From an uncultured Synechococcus sp. (lineage in GTDB: Bacteria > Cyanobacteriota > Cyanobacteriia > PCC-6307 > Cyanobiaceae), in contig CAJWYF010000009.1 of NCBI GenBank assembly GCA_913049535.1, positions 1 to 46,352 of the forward strand: a DNA stretch of 46,352 bases, given 5' to 3'. Shown here piece after piece: positions 19,053 through 26,604 of this stretch (the first letter of the stretch is position 1; every line of letters starts with the position of its first letter). A program made the translations under genes and the position numbers. The notes under the pieces were generated by a model. That model saw only the letters and a program-made list of their open reading frames with translations, did no database searches and was not told the DNA's origin.

Positions 19053-19613
19053 ATGTCCACCACCCCCAACAGCCAAGGCCTGCCCGGCCGCCGCGGCCCC
19101 CAGCTGGTGCTGCTGCTGGTCTCGTTGCTGGTGGTCGGTGTTGTCTGGCTGCAGCGGGGCAGCAGCGGCGGCGACCTGCTCGACCAGATGGCACGCCGCT
19201 CCTTGCCCCTCGATCAGGCCTTGCAGAACGGACACCCCACCCTGGTGGAGTTCTACGCCGACTGGTGCGAGTCCTGCCGCACGATGGCCCCTTCCATCGA
19301 GGCCATGCAGGAGCAGCACCCCGAGATCGACCTGGTGCTGCTGAATGTGGACAATCCGGCCTGGGAAGCCCAGGTTCAGCGCTACGGGGTCAATGGCATT
19401 CCCCATCTGCAGCTGTTTGATGGATCAGGCCAGAGCATCGGCCAGTCCATTGGTGTACGCCAGCCAGAGGAGCTGGAGGCCCTGGCGATGGCACTGGAGG
19501 GCAACACCCCCCTGCCGCAGCTGGCGGGGGTGGGGGCCACCAGCAGCCTGGAGCCGCTGGAGGAGAGCCGGCGCGATGTCTCCAGCAGCATCGGCCCCCG
19601 CAGCCACGGCTAG
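19053..19613 (+). CDS. txlA: Membrane-anchored thioredoxin-like protein TxlA
   Basis: 186 residues. A membrane anchor lies at about 16-33 ([18 protein letters not shown]). A thioredoxin domain follows with [17 protein letters not shown] (C72/C75), [20 protein letters not shown] (the cis-Pro loop) and [10 protein letters not shown]. This matches cyanobacterial TxlA and plant HCF164, which face the thylakoid lumen or periplasm and reduce cysteines for c-type cytochrome and b6f assembly. The start is ATG 19053; the sequence is free of frameshifts. It overlaps the murG end by 4 bases, tail to tail. It diverges from the NIL-ferredoxin pair, so both redox genes share an upstream region. Confidence 0.85.
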   Translation: MSTTPNSQGLPGRRGPQLVLLLVSLLVVGVVWLQRGSSGGDLLDQMARRSLPLDQALQNGHPTLVEFYADWCESCRTMAPSIEAMQEQHPEIDLVLLNVDNPAWEAQVQRYGVNGIPHLQLFDGSGQSIGQSIGVRQPEELEALAMALEGNTPLPQLAGVGATSSLEPLEESRRDVSSSIGPRSHG

Positions 19614-20686
19614 GCGGTCAGCTCCTGCATCAACCGGGCCAGGACCCGATCGGCATCGCGCACCGCCAGTCGCTCCATGCCTGCGGCCAGAGGCACCAAG
19701 GGGTCGTCTGCAGGGGCTCCATGGTTCAGACGCGGCTCCAACAAGGTGTTGAGCACCGCTGAGAGGGTGGTGTCATCCGCAGCATGCTGAGCAACGATCA
19801 CGGCTGCACCCTCAGCCCTTGCCGCCTCGGCATTGGCCCGTTGGTGATCATCCGCGGCCTGGGGGAAGGGCACCAGCACCGCCGGCGTGCCGCAGACGGC
19901 CAGTTCGCTGAGGCTGCCGGCACCGGCGCGACTGATGGCCAGGTCGGCGTGCTGCAACAGACCTGGGATTTCATCACTGAAGCTGCGCTCCACATAAGCG
20001 TGGTGCTGCAGCTGCCCCTGATCCGGGTCCTGATTACCGCAGAGGTGAACGATGCGGCACCCCCGAGCCAGCAACCGGGGCGCCGCCGCACGCACCATGC
20101 GATTGAGACCCAGCGCCCCCTGGCTGCCGCCGATGACGAGCACCAGGGGGCCATCACCGGGGGGCACCCAGCCAGGGCATGGGGCGGGCTGAAGAAACTC
20201 CCGGCGCACCGGCGTCCCTGTGACCCGGGGCCGGGCAGCAGGCAGATGGGATGCAGCCTGGGGCAAGCCCAGGGCAACCCGGGTGCAGAAGCGCCCCAGC
20301 AGCCGCGTCACCTGACCTGGCACCGCGTTGGATTCATGTAGCACCACAGGCTTACGGGCCAGCCGCGCCGCCAGGATCGCCGGGGCTGCGATGTACCCCC
20401 CGGTGGTGAAGACAGCACAGCAGTCCTCGCGCTGAATCAGCCGCAGCACCGGCACCGTGCTCCAGAGCAGCTTGAGCAGCTGCTGCAGCTTGCGCAGGCC
20501 CCGGCCTTGCAATCCACCGGCGCGCACGGTGTAAAGCGGATAGCGCGACGGCACCAATTGACGCTCAAGCCGGTCGGGGACACCGAGCCAGCGCACCGAC
20601 CAGTCCGGTGGCATCTGATCGGCCACCGCCAGAGCAGGGAACAGATGGCCGCCTGTGCCGCTGGCAGCAATCAAGAGCCGGGGCAT
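19610..20686 (-). CDS. murG: UDP-GlcNAc:lipid I GlcNAc transferase MurG
   Basis: 358 residues from ATG 20686 ([14 protein letters not shown]); the open frame runs on to 20722 but residues before this Met are not family-like. GT-B fold: [19 protein letters not shown] at the N-terminus, [35 protein letters not shown], and [36 protein letters not shown], the UDP-GlcNAc site. MurG makes lipid II on the inner leaflet of the cytoplasmic membrane. It diverges from the signal-peptide protein at 20736, with only 49 bases between starts. Confidence 0.95.
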   Translation of the reverse strand: MPRLLIAASGTGGHLFPALAVADQMPPDWSVRWLGVPDRLERQLVPSRYPLYTVRAGGLQGRGLRKLQQLLKLLWSTVPVLRLIQREDCCAVFTTGGYIAAPAILAARLARKPVVLHESNAVPGQVTRLLGRFCTRVALGLPQAASHLPAARPRVTGTPVRREFLQPAPCPGWVPPGDGPLVLVIGGSQGALGLNRMVRAAAPRLLARGCRIVHLCGNQDPDQGQLQHHAYVERSFSDEIPGLLQHADLAISRAGAGSLSELAVCGTPAVLVPFPQAADDHQRANAEAARAEGAAVIVAQHAADDTTLSAVLNTLLEPRLNHGAPADDPLVPLAAGMERLAVRDADRVLARLMQELTA

Positions 20687-20735
20687 GGACGGGGAGGGAA
20701 GCGCGCCTAACTTAAGGGTCATTCATCGATTTGCT

Positions 20736-21482
20736 GTGACTGCAACGCCCTGGCCGGGTCGCCTGTCCGCCCTGGTCGCCCTGCTGGGCGGCCTGGCTCT
20801 GCTCAACGCATCCCCCGCCTCGGCTCGGCTGACAACGGGTTTTGTGCAACAGCTCGAGGAGGCCCTCAACAGCGGCGATGAATCGGCGGTGGCCACCTTG
20901 GTGCAAGGGGGTGATGGCCTGGTCCGCAGCGATCTGGAAAGCCGCTACGTCCAATTGCGCGAGCGCTTTCCCGACAGTCGCTGGAGCCTGAGCCTGGGGC
21001 CCGATCAGGCCGATGGTCGCAGCACGCTTGAAGTCAAGGTGGAGGGCAGCAGCAGTCGTGACGGACGCAGCTTTCGCCTCAATGCCAGCCAGACGCTGGC
21101 GGTGAACTCCGATGGGACAACCCTCGGCGAGCAGGAGGTGCTCAGCGAGGAATCAGTGGTGCACAGCGGCGAGCGGGACCTGCCGGTCAGCCTGATGGTT
21201 CCCGACACCGTGCTGACCGGGCAGCGCTACGACTTCGATGTGCTCATGGATGAGCCCCTCACCGACGCCGTCCTGGCTGGAGGCCTGACGGAACTGACCC
21301 CTGAGCAGCTCAGCAGCGGTGAAGGCCCCGATCTCAAACTCGGCGCGCTCAACGCCGGCGGGATCTTCAAGACGATCCAGGCCCCATACAGGCCCGGCAG
21401 CCAGTCCTGGGCCGTGCTGCTGCTGCACCCGCAGGGCACGGTGAGCATCAGCCGCATGGTGCGTGTGGTCAATCGTCTTTGA
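20736..21482 (+). CDS. Exported protein of unknown function
   Basis: 248 residues from GTG 20736 (the open frame extends back over the murG start, so this GTG is chosen). The first 28 or so residues form a signal peptide: basic PWPGR, hydrophobic LSALVALLGGLALL, cleavage-like NASPASA followed by RLTTGF. The mature protein has a helical N-terminal part (LEEALNSGDESAVATLV), then beta-rich segments with regular DLPVSLMVPDTVLTGQRYDFDVLMDEPL. It ends in FKTIQAPYRPGSQSWAVLLL and HPQGTVSISRMVRVVNRL, suggesting two domains. No family is recognised. It overlaps the convergent dehydrogenase gene by 14 bases. Periplasmic or thylakoid-lumen location is inferred. Confidence 0.7.
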   Translation: MTATPWPGRLSALVALLGGLALLNASPASARLTTGFVQQLEEALNSGDESAVATLVQGGDGLVRSDLESRYVQLRERFPDSRWSLSLGPDQADGRSTLEVKVEGSSSRDGRSFRLNASQTLAVNSDGTTLGEQEVLSEESVVHSGERDLPVSLMVPDTVLTGQRYDFDVLMDEPLTDAVLAGGLTELTPEQLSSGEGPDLKLGALNAGGIFKTIQAPYRPGSQSWAVLLLHPQGTVSISRMVRVVNRL

Positions 21483-22344
21483 ACCACTGCATCAGCACCG
21501 ATACATCCTCATCGCCATGGCCTGCATCGATCAGGTCCTCCTCCATGGAGGCCACCTGATCGGTCACCGGCAGGGTGAGGCCACAGGCTTGGGCCTCCGC
21601 CTGGGCGATCGCAAGATCCTTGCGGTGCAACTGCAGCTTGAAGCCAAGCGGGAAGTCCTGGCGCAGCATCGCCGGGGCCCGGTGGCGCAGGGCCCAGGAG
21701 CCTGCAGCCCCATCCTGCAAAGCCGCCAGCAGCTCGGGCATCGGCAGGCCCAGCTTCTGACCCAGGGTGAGGGCTTCTGCCACGGCGGCATAACTGCCTG
21801 CCACGAGCACCTGGTTGACCGCCTTGGCCCGCTGCCCTGAACCCACTGGACCGAGATGGGTGATCGTGCCCCCCACGGCCTGCAACAGCGGCTGTGCCAG
21901 CGCCAGCTGAGCCGCGTCTCCCCCCACCAGCACCGACAGGGTGCCCCGGCGGGCGCCTTCGGTGCCACCGGTCACCGGAGCATCCAGCCAATGCAGCCCC
22001 TGCTCAGCCGCCAGAGCCGCCAACTCCTCGGTGGCAGCAGCATCAATGGTGGAGAAATCAACGATCAGATCACCCGCAGCAGCGCCGGCCAGCAAGCCGC
22101 CGGCGCCGAGCAGCACCGATCGCACCGCTGCTGTGTCACTGAGGCAGAGCGCATGGACACGGGCTGCTGCCGCTGCCTCTGCCGGGTTGAGGGCCACCGC
22201 TGCACCGAGCTGCTGCAGCGCCGCGGCGCGCTCAGCGCTGCGGTTGTGCACCGTCAGGGGAAATCCAGCAGCCAGAACATTGGCCGCCATCGGGGCGCCG
22301 AGGGCGCCAAGGCCGATGAAGGAAACCGGGAACTTCTCGGACAT
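21469..22344 (-). CDS. NAD(P)-dependent beta-hydroxyacid dehydrogenase-like enzyme
   Basis: 291 residues from ATG 22344. Rossmann glycine-rich loop SFIGLGALGAPMAANVLAAG, HNRSAERAAAL for cofactor ribose (Arg suggests NADP), LCLSDTAAVRSVLLG, DFSTIDAAATEELAA, the family signature WLDAPVTGGTEGARRGTLSVLVGG, and catalytic lysine in QRAKAVNQVL. This is the 3-hydroxyisobutyrate dehydrogenase / glyoxylate reductase (GLYR) family, cytoplasmic. The actual substrate cannot be told; a succinic-semialdehyde or glyoxylate reductase role is usual for cyanobacterial members. It diverges from a short ORF at 22402. Confidence 0.85.
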   Translation of the reverse strand: MSEKFPVSFIGLGALGAPMAANVLAAGFPLTVHNRSAERAAALQQLGAAVALNPAEAAAAARVHALCLSDTAAVRSVLLGAGGLLAGAAAGDLIVDFSTIDAAATEELAALAAEQGLHWLDAPVTGGTEGARRGTLSVLVGGDAAQLALAQPLLQAVGGTITHLGPVGSGQRAKAVNQVLVAGSYAAVAEALTLGQKLGLPMPELLAALQDGAAGSWALRHRAPAMLRQDFPLGFKLQLHRKDLAIAQAEAQACGLTLPVTDQVASMEEDLIDAGHGDEDVSVLMQWFKDD

Positions 22345-22401
22345 GGCTTGCCCCCATTCGGCGGCTTGGCGACACTCCGGCCATCGTGCAACAGCCGTCC
22401 T

Positions 22402-22584
22402 GTGGCGCCGACCTGGGTGAACAGTCCCGTGCTGATGGAAGCGTTGCAGCGCTATGAGCAGGGGCGTCTGCCCCAGCACCTGCGCTGCTGGGTGCGCGGC
22501 GTGCTGGAACTCAGCGATGGGGAGGGTTGCACCTCGTCAGAGCTGTTGCCGCCCGTGACACAGGCTGGTCACAGCAGTCGCTGA
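22402..22584 (+). CDS. Small hypothetical protein
   Basis: About 60 residues from GTG 22402 (GTG 22417 and ATG 22435 are alternatives). Sequence VNSPVLMEALQRYEQGRLPQ, then LRCWVRGVLELSDGEGC and a short tail. It is soluble, with an amphipathic helix and two cysteines. It stands between the divergent dehydrogenase and the next secreted protein gene (27 bases downstream). Codon use fits the neighbours. Family not recognised; the call depends on the start and on its fit in the gap. Confidence 0.45.
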   Translation: MAPTWVNSPVLMEALQRYEQGRLPQHLRCWVRGVLELSDGEGCTSSELLPPVTQAGHSSR

Positions 22585-22610
22585 CACTGCCAAGGCCTTG
22601 CCTATCGCCC

Positions 22611-22967
22611 GTGCGATGGATCCCTTTCCTGCTGGTGGTTGGAATCATCAGCGGCCCGCCGGCAGCTGCCCACGGGCCTGATCAGGTGGCGGCCTTGCAG
22701 CCGCAGCAACGCTTCAAGCTGCGCCGCCACATTGAAAAGCTCAACCACCGGGGCCGGATGGCCATCCTGCAGGACGCTGAAACCTGCCTGGAAGGCGTCA
22801 GCGACCTGGAGGGGCTGCGCCGCTGTGAGCAGCGGGAGCGTCAGGCACGCCGCACCCTGCGCAGCAAGCTGCGGGCCCGCGCCCGCCAGCTGCACCGGCG
22901 CTACAGCCAGAGGAGCAGCTTCAGCGGCCGAACAACAGCCACAGCAGCAGCACGACCAGCAGGGTGA
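22611..22967 (+). CDS. Small exported basic protein
   Basis: About 118 residues from GTG 22611. A short signal peptide [22 protein letters not shown] precedes a very basic, Arg/Gln/Leu-rich helical body ([21 protein letters not shown], then [25 protein letters not shown]). Two cysteines lie in [20 protein letters not shown], separated by 13 residues, and could form a disulfide outside the cytoplasm. A positively charged secreted helix could bind nucleic acid or polysaccharide, but that is guesswork. It overlaps a minus-strand small gene by 47 bases, tail to tail. Confidence 0.55.
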   Translation: MRWIPFLLVVGIISGPPAAAHGPDQVAALQPQQRFKLRRHIEKLNHRGRMAILQDAETCLEGVSDLEGLRRCEQRERQARRTLRSKLRARARQLHRRYSQRSSFSGRTTATAAARPAG

Positions 22968-23079
22968 TCACCCACCAGGGCAGCTTGCCGCGGCCGCGAC
23001 CCCGGCCGCCGGATGGGCGGCGGCCCAGGCGCCGGTCCCAGAACTGCTGGGAGAGATCCCGTTCGCGATCAGTGACCAC
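22921..23079 (-). CDS. Small C-tail membrane protein (52 residues)
   Basis: On the minus strand from GTG 23079 the peptide is [19 protein letters not shown], an Arg/Gly-rich linker ([13 protein letters not shown]), then a single hydrophobic helix [15 protein letters not shown] and a basic end GR. The start lies 11 bases downstream of the pgk stop, with a GAGG sequence 9 bases before it, so it is probably the second gene of the pgk message. Charged N-terminus, flexible glycine linker and C-terminal anchor suggest a tail-anchored membrane protein. No family recognised. Confidence 0.6.
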   Translation of the reverse strand: MVTDRERDLSQQFWDRRLGRRPSGGRGRGRGKLPWWVITLLVVLLLWLLFGR

Positions 23080-23090
23080 CCGCTGCGGCC

Positions 23091-24299
23091 TCAGGCTGCG
23101 TCATCGAGGGCAGCCACACCGGGCAGCACCTTGCCCTCGAGCAACTCGAGGCTGGCACCACCGCCAGTGGAGATGTGGGACATCTTCTCGGCCAGGCCTG
23201 CCTTCTCAACGGCGGCGACGGAATCACCACCACCAATGATCGTGCAGCAGCCCTTGGCGCTGAGCTCAGCCAGGGTGGTGGCGATGCCGTTGGTGCCGGC
23301 AGCGAACTTGTCGAACTCGAACACGCCCATGGGACCGTTCCAGATCACGGTCTGACAGTCGGCCAGAGCCTCCTGGAACACCTTGATGGAGTCAGGACCG
23401 ATATCAAGGCCCATCCAGCCGTCGGGGATGGCATCAACAGAAGCCACCTGGCTGTTGGCGTCGGGAGCGAAATTGTCAGCCAGGACCACATCGGTGGGCA
23501 ACAGCAGCTGCACGCCCTTGGCTTTGGCCTTGGCCTCGAGCTCCTTGGCAAGCTCCAGCTTGTCCTCTTCCACCAAGCTCTTGCCGACGGAAAGGCCGCG
23601 AGCTTTGTAGAAGGTGAAGATCATGCCGCCGCCGATCAGCACCTTGTCGCACTTGTCGATCAGGGCCTCGAGCACGCCGATCTTGGAGCTCACCTTGGAG
23701 CCACCGACGATGGCAGCGAGAGGACGCTTGGGCTCATCCACGGCACCCTGCAGGTACTGAAGCTCCTTCTCCATCAGGAAGCCGGCGACGGCGGGCTTGA
23801 GGAACTTGGTCACACCCTCGGTGGAGGCGTGGGCGCGGTGGGCGGCGCCGAAGGCGTCGTTGACGTAGACCTCAGCCAGGGCAGCGAGCTTTTCGGCGAA
23901 ACCGGCGTCGTTCTTCTCCTCCTCGGAGAAGAAGCGGACGTTCTCAAGCAGCACGACATCACCGTCGGCCATCGCGCCCACCTTGGCCTCAGCATCGGCG
24001 CCGATGCAGCTGTCGGTCTTGGCGACGGGCTTGCCCAGCAGCTCGCTCAGGCGGGCCGCCACAGGCGTGAGGCGCATGTCCTCTTTCACTTCACCTTTGG
24101 GGCGACCGAAGTGGGCCGAAAGGATCACCTTGGCGCCCTTGCCGGTCAGATCATTGATGGTGGGCAGCGCCGCGCGGATGCGGGTGTCATCGGTGATGGC
24201 GCCGGCATCGTTGAGGGGAACATTGAAATCCACCCGCACCAGAACGCGCTTACCGCGCAGCGTGTCGGCGGAGAGGGCGGACAGGGAGCGCTTCGCCAT
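23091..24299 (-). CDS. pgk: Phosphoglycerate kinase
   Basis: 402 residues. The enzyme interconverts 3-phosphoglycerate + ATP and 1,3-bisphosphoglycerate, serving the Calvin cycle and glycolysis. Signature motifs: [20 protein letters not shown] near the N-terminus (substrate-binding Asp/Asn), [35 protein letters not shown], the hinge [28 protein letters not shown], and [18 protein letters not shown] with the C-terminal nucleotide loop [13 protein letters not shown]. Strong start: ATG 24299. A 52-residue gene follows it 11 bases later. It diverges from the stress-protein operon. Confidence 0.97.
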   Translation of the reverse strand: MAKRSLSALSADTLRGKRVLVRVDFNVPLNDAGAITDDTRIRAALPTINDLTGKGAKVILSAHFGRPKGEVKEDMRLTPVAARLSELLGKPVAKTDSCIGADAEAKVGAMADGDVVLLENVRFFSEEEKNDAGFAEKLAALAEVYVNDAFGAAHRAHASTEGVTKFLKPAVAGFLMEKELQYLQGAVDEPKRPLAAIVGGSKVSSKIGVLEALIDKCDKVLIGGGMIFTFYKARGLSVGKSLVEEDKLELAKELEAKAKAKGVQLLLPTDVVLADNFAPDANSQVASVDAIPDGWMGLDIGPDSIKVFQEALADCQTVIWNGPMGVFEFDKFAAGTNGIATTLAELSAKGCCTIIGGGDSVAAVEKAGLAEKMSHISTGGGASLELLEGKVLPGVAALDDAA

Positions 24300-24326
24300 G
24301 GAGCTGGTGGGGATGGAGCGCGGAGA

Positions 24327-24342
24327 GGTTAACCCGTCAACC
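24327..24342. promoter_or_regulatory. Operator-like inverted repeat between pgk and uspA-type gene
   Basis: GGTTAAC-CC-GTCAACC: two 7-base arms with a 2-base spacer and one mismatch, lying in the 78-base region between divergent starts. Position and symmetry would suit a dimeric regulator. No known motif (NtcA, LexA or RpaB) is matched. It also contains a TTGACG on the minus strand that could serve as a -35 for pgk, but a good -10 was not found. Confidence 0.25.
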
Positions 24343-24377
24343 CTTGTTCAGTCGCCTTGAGGAGCTAGGAAAGGGGA

Positions 24378-24779
24378 ATGCCCGTGGCTGCAGCTTTGTT
24401 CAGCACCGTTCTGTTTCCCCTCGACCAGAGCCGCGCCGCCCTGGACACCATTGCCACCGTCCTGAAGCTGGTGCAGGAGCACCAGAGCAGGCTGCTGCTG
24501 CTCTCGGTGGTGGACCCTGAATCCAGCGCCATGGCTGATGCCGACCATGTGGCCCAGCTGTTGCAGAAGGCCCAGGACACCTTCACGCAGGCCGGAGTGA
24601 GCTGTGAGGTGATCGAACGGGCCGGCAAGCCGGCATTCGTGATCGGCGATGTGGCCGATGAGATAGAAGCTGATCTGATCGTCATGGGCACCCGCGGGGT
24701 GAACCTCGATGAGGCCCAGAGCAGCACCGCAGCCCGGGTGATCCAGCTGGCCCCGTGCCCTGTGCTGGTGGTGCCGTGA
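24378..24779 (+). CDS. Universal stress protein (UspA family)
   Basis: 133 residues, standard single-domain size. FSTVLFPLDQSRAALDTIATVL at the start, LLLLSVVDPES, QAGVSCEVIERAGKPAFVIGDVADEIEADLIVMGTRGVN and the ending APCPVLVVP are typical. The ATP-binding loop (G-xx-G-9x-[ST]) is present in altered form (MGTRGVNLDEAQSST). It is a cytoplasmic stress-linked protein of unclear chemistry. A good ribosome-binding site AGGA lies 7 bases before the ATG. Its TGA overlaps the GTG of the next gene (GTGA), so it leads a coupled three-gene operon with rbgA and rluD. Confidence 0.85.
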   Translation: MPVAAALFSTVLFPLDQSRAALDTIATVLKLVQEHQSRLLLLSVVDPESSAMADADHVAQLLQKAQDTFTQAGVSCEVIERAGKPAFVIGDVADEIEADLIVMGTRGVNLDEAQSSTAARVIQLAPCPVLVVP

Positions 24780-25639
24780 GCACCCCAGCCATCCAGTGGT
24801 ACCCCGGCCACATCGCCAAGGCGGAGCAGCAGCTCAACCAGCACCTGAACAAGGTGGATCTGGTGATCGAGGTGCGGGACGCCCGGATCCCTTTGGCCAC
24901 AGGCCATCCCCGCCTGCAGCGCTGGATCAACGGCAAGCAGCACCTGCTGGTGATCAACCGGCGCGACATGGTGACCAAGCAGGCCCAACAGGCCTGGGAC
25001 CAATGGTTCCGCCAGAGAGGTCAAACCCCCTGGTGGTGCGATGCCAAGGCGGGCACCGGCGTCAAACAGGTGCAGCAGGCCGCCATCCGCGCGGGTGAAC
25101 AACTCAATGAGCGGCGCCGCTCGCGGGGGATGCGGCCCCGGCCGGTGCGGGCGCTCACCCTGGGCTTCCCCAATGTGGGCAAATCTGCCCTGATCAACCG
25201 TCTGGTGCGGCAGAAGGTGGTGGACAGCGCCCGCCGCGCCGGCGTGACCCGCACCCTGCGCTGGGTGCGCCTGGGCCAGAGCCTGGATCTGCTCGATGCG
25301 CCAGGGGTGCTGCCGCCGCGCCTGGATGATCAACAGGCAGCACTGCGGCTGGCCCTCTGCGATGACATCGGCCAGGCCGCCTATGACGGCGAGAGCGTGG
25401 CGCTGGCGTTCATCACCATGTTGGAGACCATGGCCCCGCAGGCAGGAGCCGGCATCAGCGCCGGCCTGCTGCTGCAGCGCTACGGCATTGCCCCGGAGCA
25501 GGAGCAAGCGGATCCCAGCGCCTGGCTCAGTGCCGCGGCGGAGCGCCACACCTCAGGCCAGACCGAACGCATGGCCCAACGGCTGCTGGATGATTTCCGC
25601 CGCCAGGTGCTGGGGCCGATCGCACTGGAGCTGCCATGA
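24776..25639 (+). CDS. rbgA: Ribosome biogenesis GTPase RbgA/YlqF
   Basis: 287 residues from GTG 24776. Circularly permuted GTPase: the G4 motif comes first (NRRD, 61-64, with Arg in place of the Lys of NKxD), then the G1 loop GFPNVGKSALINRL at about 130-143 and the G3 region LDLLDAPGVLPPR. The N-terminus IQWYPGHIAKAEQQLNQHLNKVDLVIEVRDARIP is the classical YlqF opening. RbgA matures the large ribosomal subunit. It is coupled to the stress-protein gene upstream and to the pseudouridine synthase downstream (4-base overlap, ATGA), giving a small ribosome-linked operon. Confidence 0.93.
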   Translation: MSTPAIQWYPGHIAKAEQQLNQHLNKVDLVIEVRDARIPLATGHPRLQRWINGKQHLLVINRRDMVTKQAQQAWDQWFRQRGQTPWWCDAKAGTGVKQVQQAAIRAGEQLNERRRSRGMRPRPVRALTLGFPNVGKSALINRLVRQKVVDSARRAGVTRTLRWVRLGQSLDLLDAPGVLPPRLDDQQAALRLALCDDIGQAAYDGESVALAFITMLETMAPQAGAGISAGLLLQRYGIAPEQEQADPSAWLSAAAERHTSGQTERMAQRLLDDFRRQVLGPIALELP

Positions 25640-26604
25640 GCAACGCCGAGCCCTGCGCCGGCTTCGGGGAGGGGGAGGGGGAGCTGCTGACATTGCAGTA
25701 CCCCAAACCGCTGCCGATGCGCCTGGACCGCTGGCTCGTGAGCCAACGGCCGGAGCAAAGCCGGGCCCGCATCCAGAAGTTCATCGATGCCGGTTACGTG
25801 CGGGTCAACGGCATCACCGGACGGGCCAAGACACCGCTGCGCCAGAACGATGAGATCCAGCTCTGGATGCCTCCTCCGGAACCGCTGCCGTACCTCAAGC
25901 CCGAGCCCATGGAGCTCGATGTGCTGTTTGAGGATGAGCACCTGATTGTGATCAACAAACCCGCCGGACTGACGGTGCACCCGGCGCCGGGGAACAAGGA
26001 CGGCACGTTGGTCAATGGCTTGCTGCACCACTGCCCGGACCTGCCAGGGATCAGCGGCAAGCTGCGGCCCGGGATCGTGCACCGCCTCGACAAGGACACC
26101 ACCGGCTGCATCGTCATCGCCAAAAGCCAGCAGGCCCTGGTGAATCTGCAGGTGCAGATTCAACGAAGGGTGGCATCGCGGGAATACCTGGCGGTGGTGC
26201 ACGGCGTGCCCGCTGGGGAGAGCGGCACGATCGTGGGGGCCATCGGTCGCCACCCGATCGATCGCAAAAAGTATGCGGTGGTGAGTGATGACAGCGGCCG
26301 CCACGCCTGCACCCACTGGTCCTTGCAAGAGCGGCTGGGGGACTACTCACTGCTGCGCTTCAAGCTGGACACCGGTCGCACCCACCAGATCCGGGTGCAC
26401 TGCGCCCACAGGGGGCATCCGGTGGTGGGCGATCCCACCTACAGCCGCTGCCGCAAGCTGCCGCTTGAGCTGCCAGGTCAGGCCCTGCATGCGGTGCAGC
26501 TGGGCCTGGACCATCCGATCGATCGGCAGCGGCTGGTGTTTGAAGCGCCGCTGCCCGAGGTGATGCAGAAACTGCTGGAGCTGTTGCGGCGGCGCAGCCG
26601 TTAG
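25636..26604 (+). CDS. rluD: RluA/RluD-family pseudouridine synthase
   Basis: 322 residues. N-terminal S4 RNA-binding domain (about 28-75: MRLDRWLVSQRPEQSRARIQ, KTPLRQNDEIQL), then the catalytic domain with DVLFEDEHLIVINKPAGL, VHRLDKDTTG (149-157, catalytic Asp152) and the later GRTHQIRVHCAHRGHPVVGDPTY. RluD-type enzymes make pseudouridines in helix 69 of 23S rRNA. The symbol is by family similarity; other RluA paralogues modify different sites. It is coupled to rbgA and converges on the CBM2 protein gene, whose end it overlaps by 4 bases. Confidence 0.88.
   Translation: MSNAEPCAGFGEGEGELLTLQYPKPLPMRLDRWLVSQRPEQSRARIQKFIDAGYVRVNGITGRAKTPLRQNDEIQLWMPPPEPLPYLKPEPMELDVLFEDEHLIVINKPAGLTVHPAPGNKDGTLVNGLLHHCPDLPGISGKLRPGIVHRLDKDTTGCIVIAKSQQALVNLQVQIQRRVASREYLAVVHGVPAGESGTIVGAIGRHPIDRKKYAVVSDDSGRHACTHWSLQERLGDYSLLRFKLDTGRTHQIRVHCAHRGHPVVGDPTYSRCRKLPLELPGQALHAVQLGLDHPIDRQRLVFEAPLPEVMQKLLELLRRRSR

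Noticed and set aside
23175-24332. 385-codon plus-strand frame over pgk
   Set aside because: Antisense shadow of pgk, low-complexity Gly/Leu/His translation.
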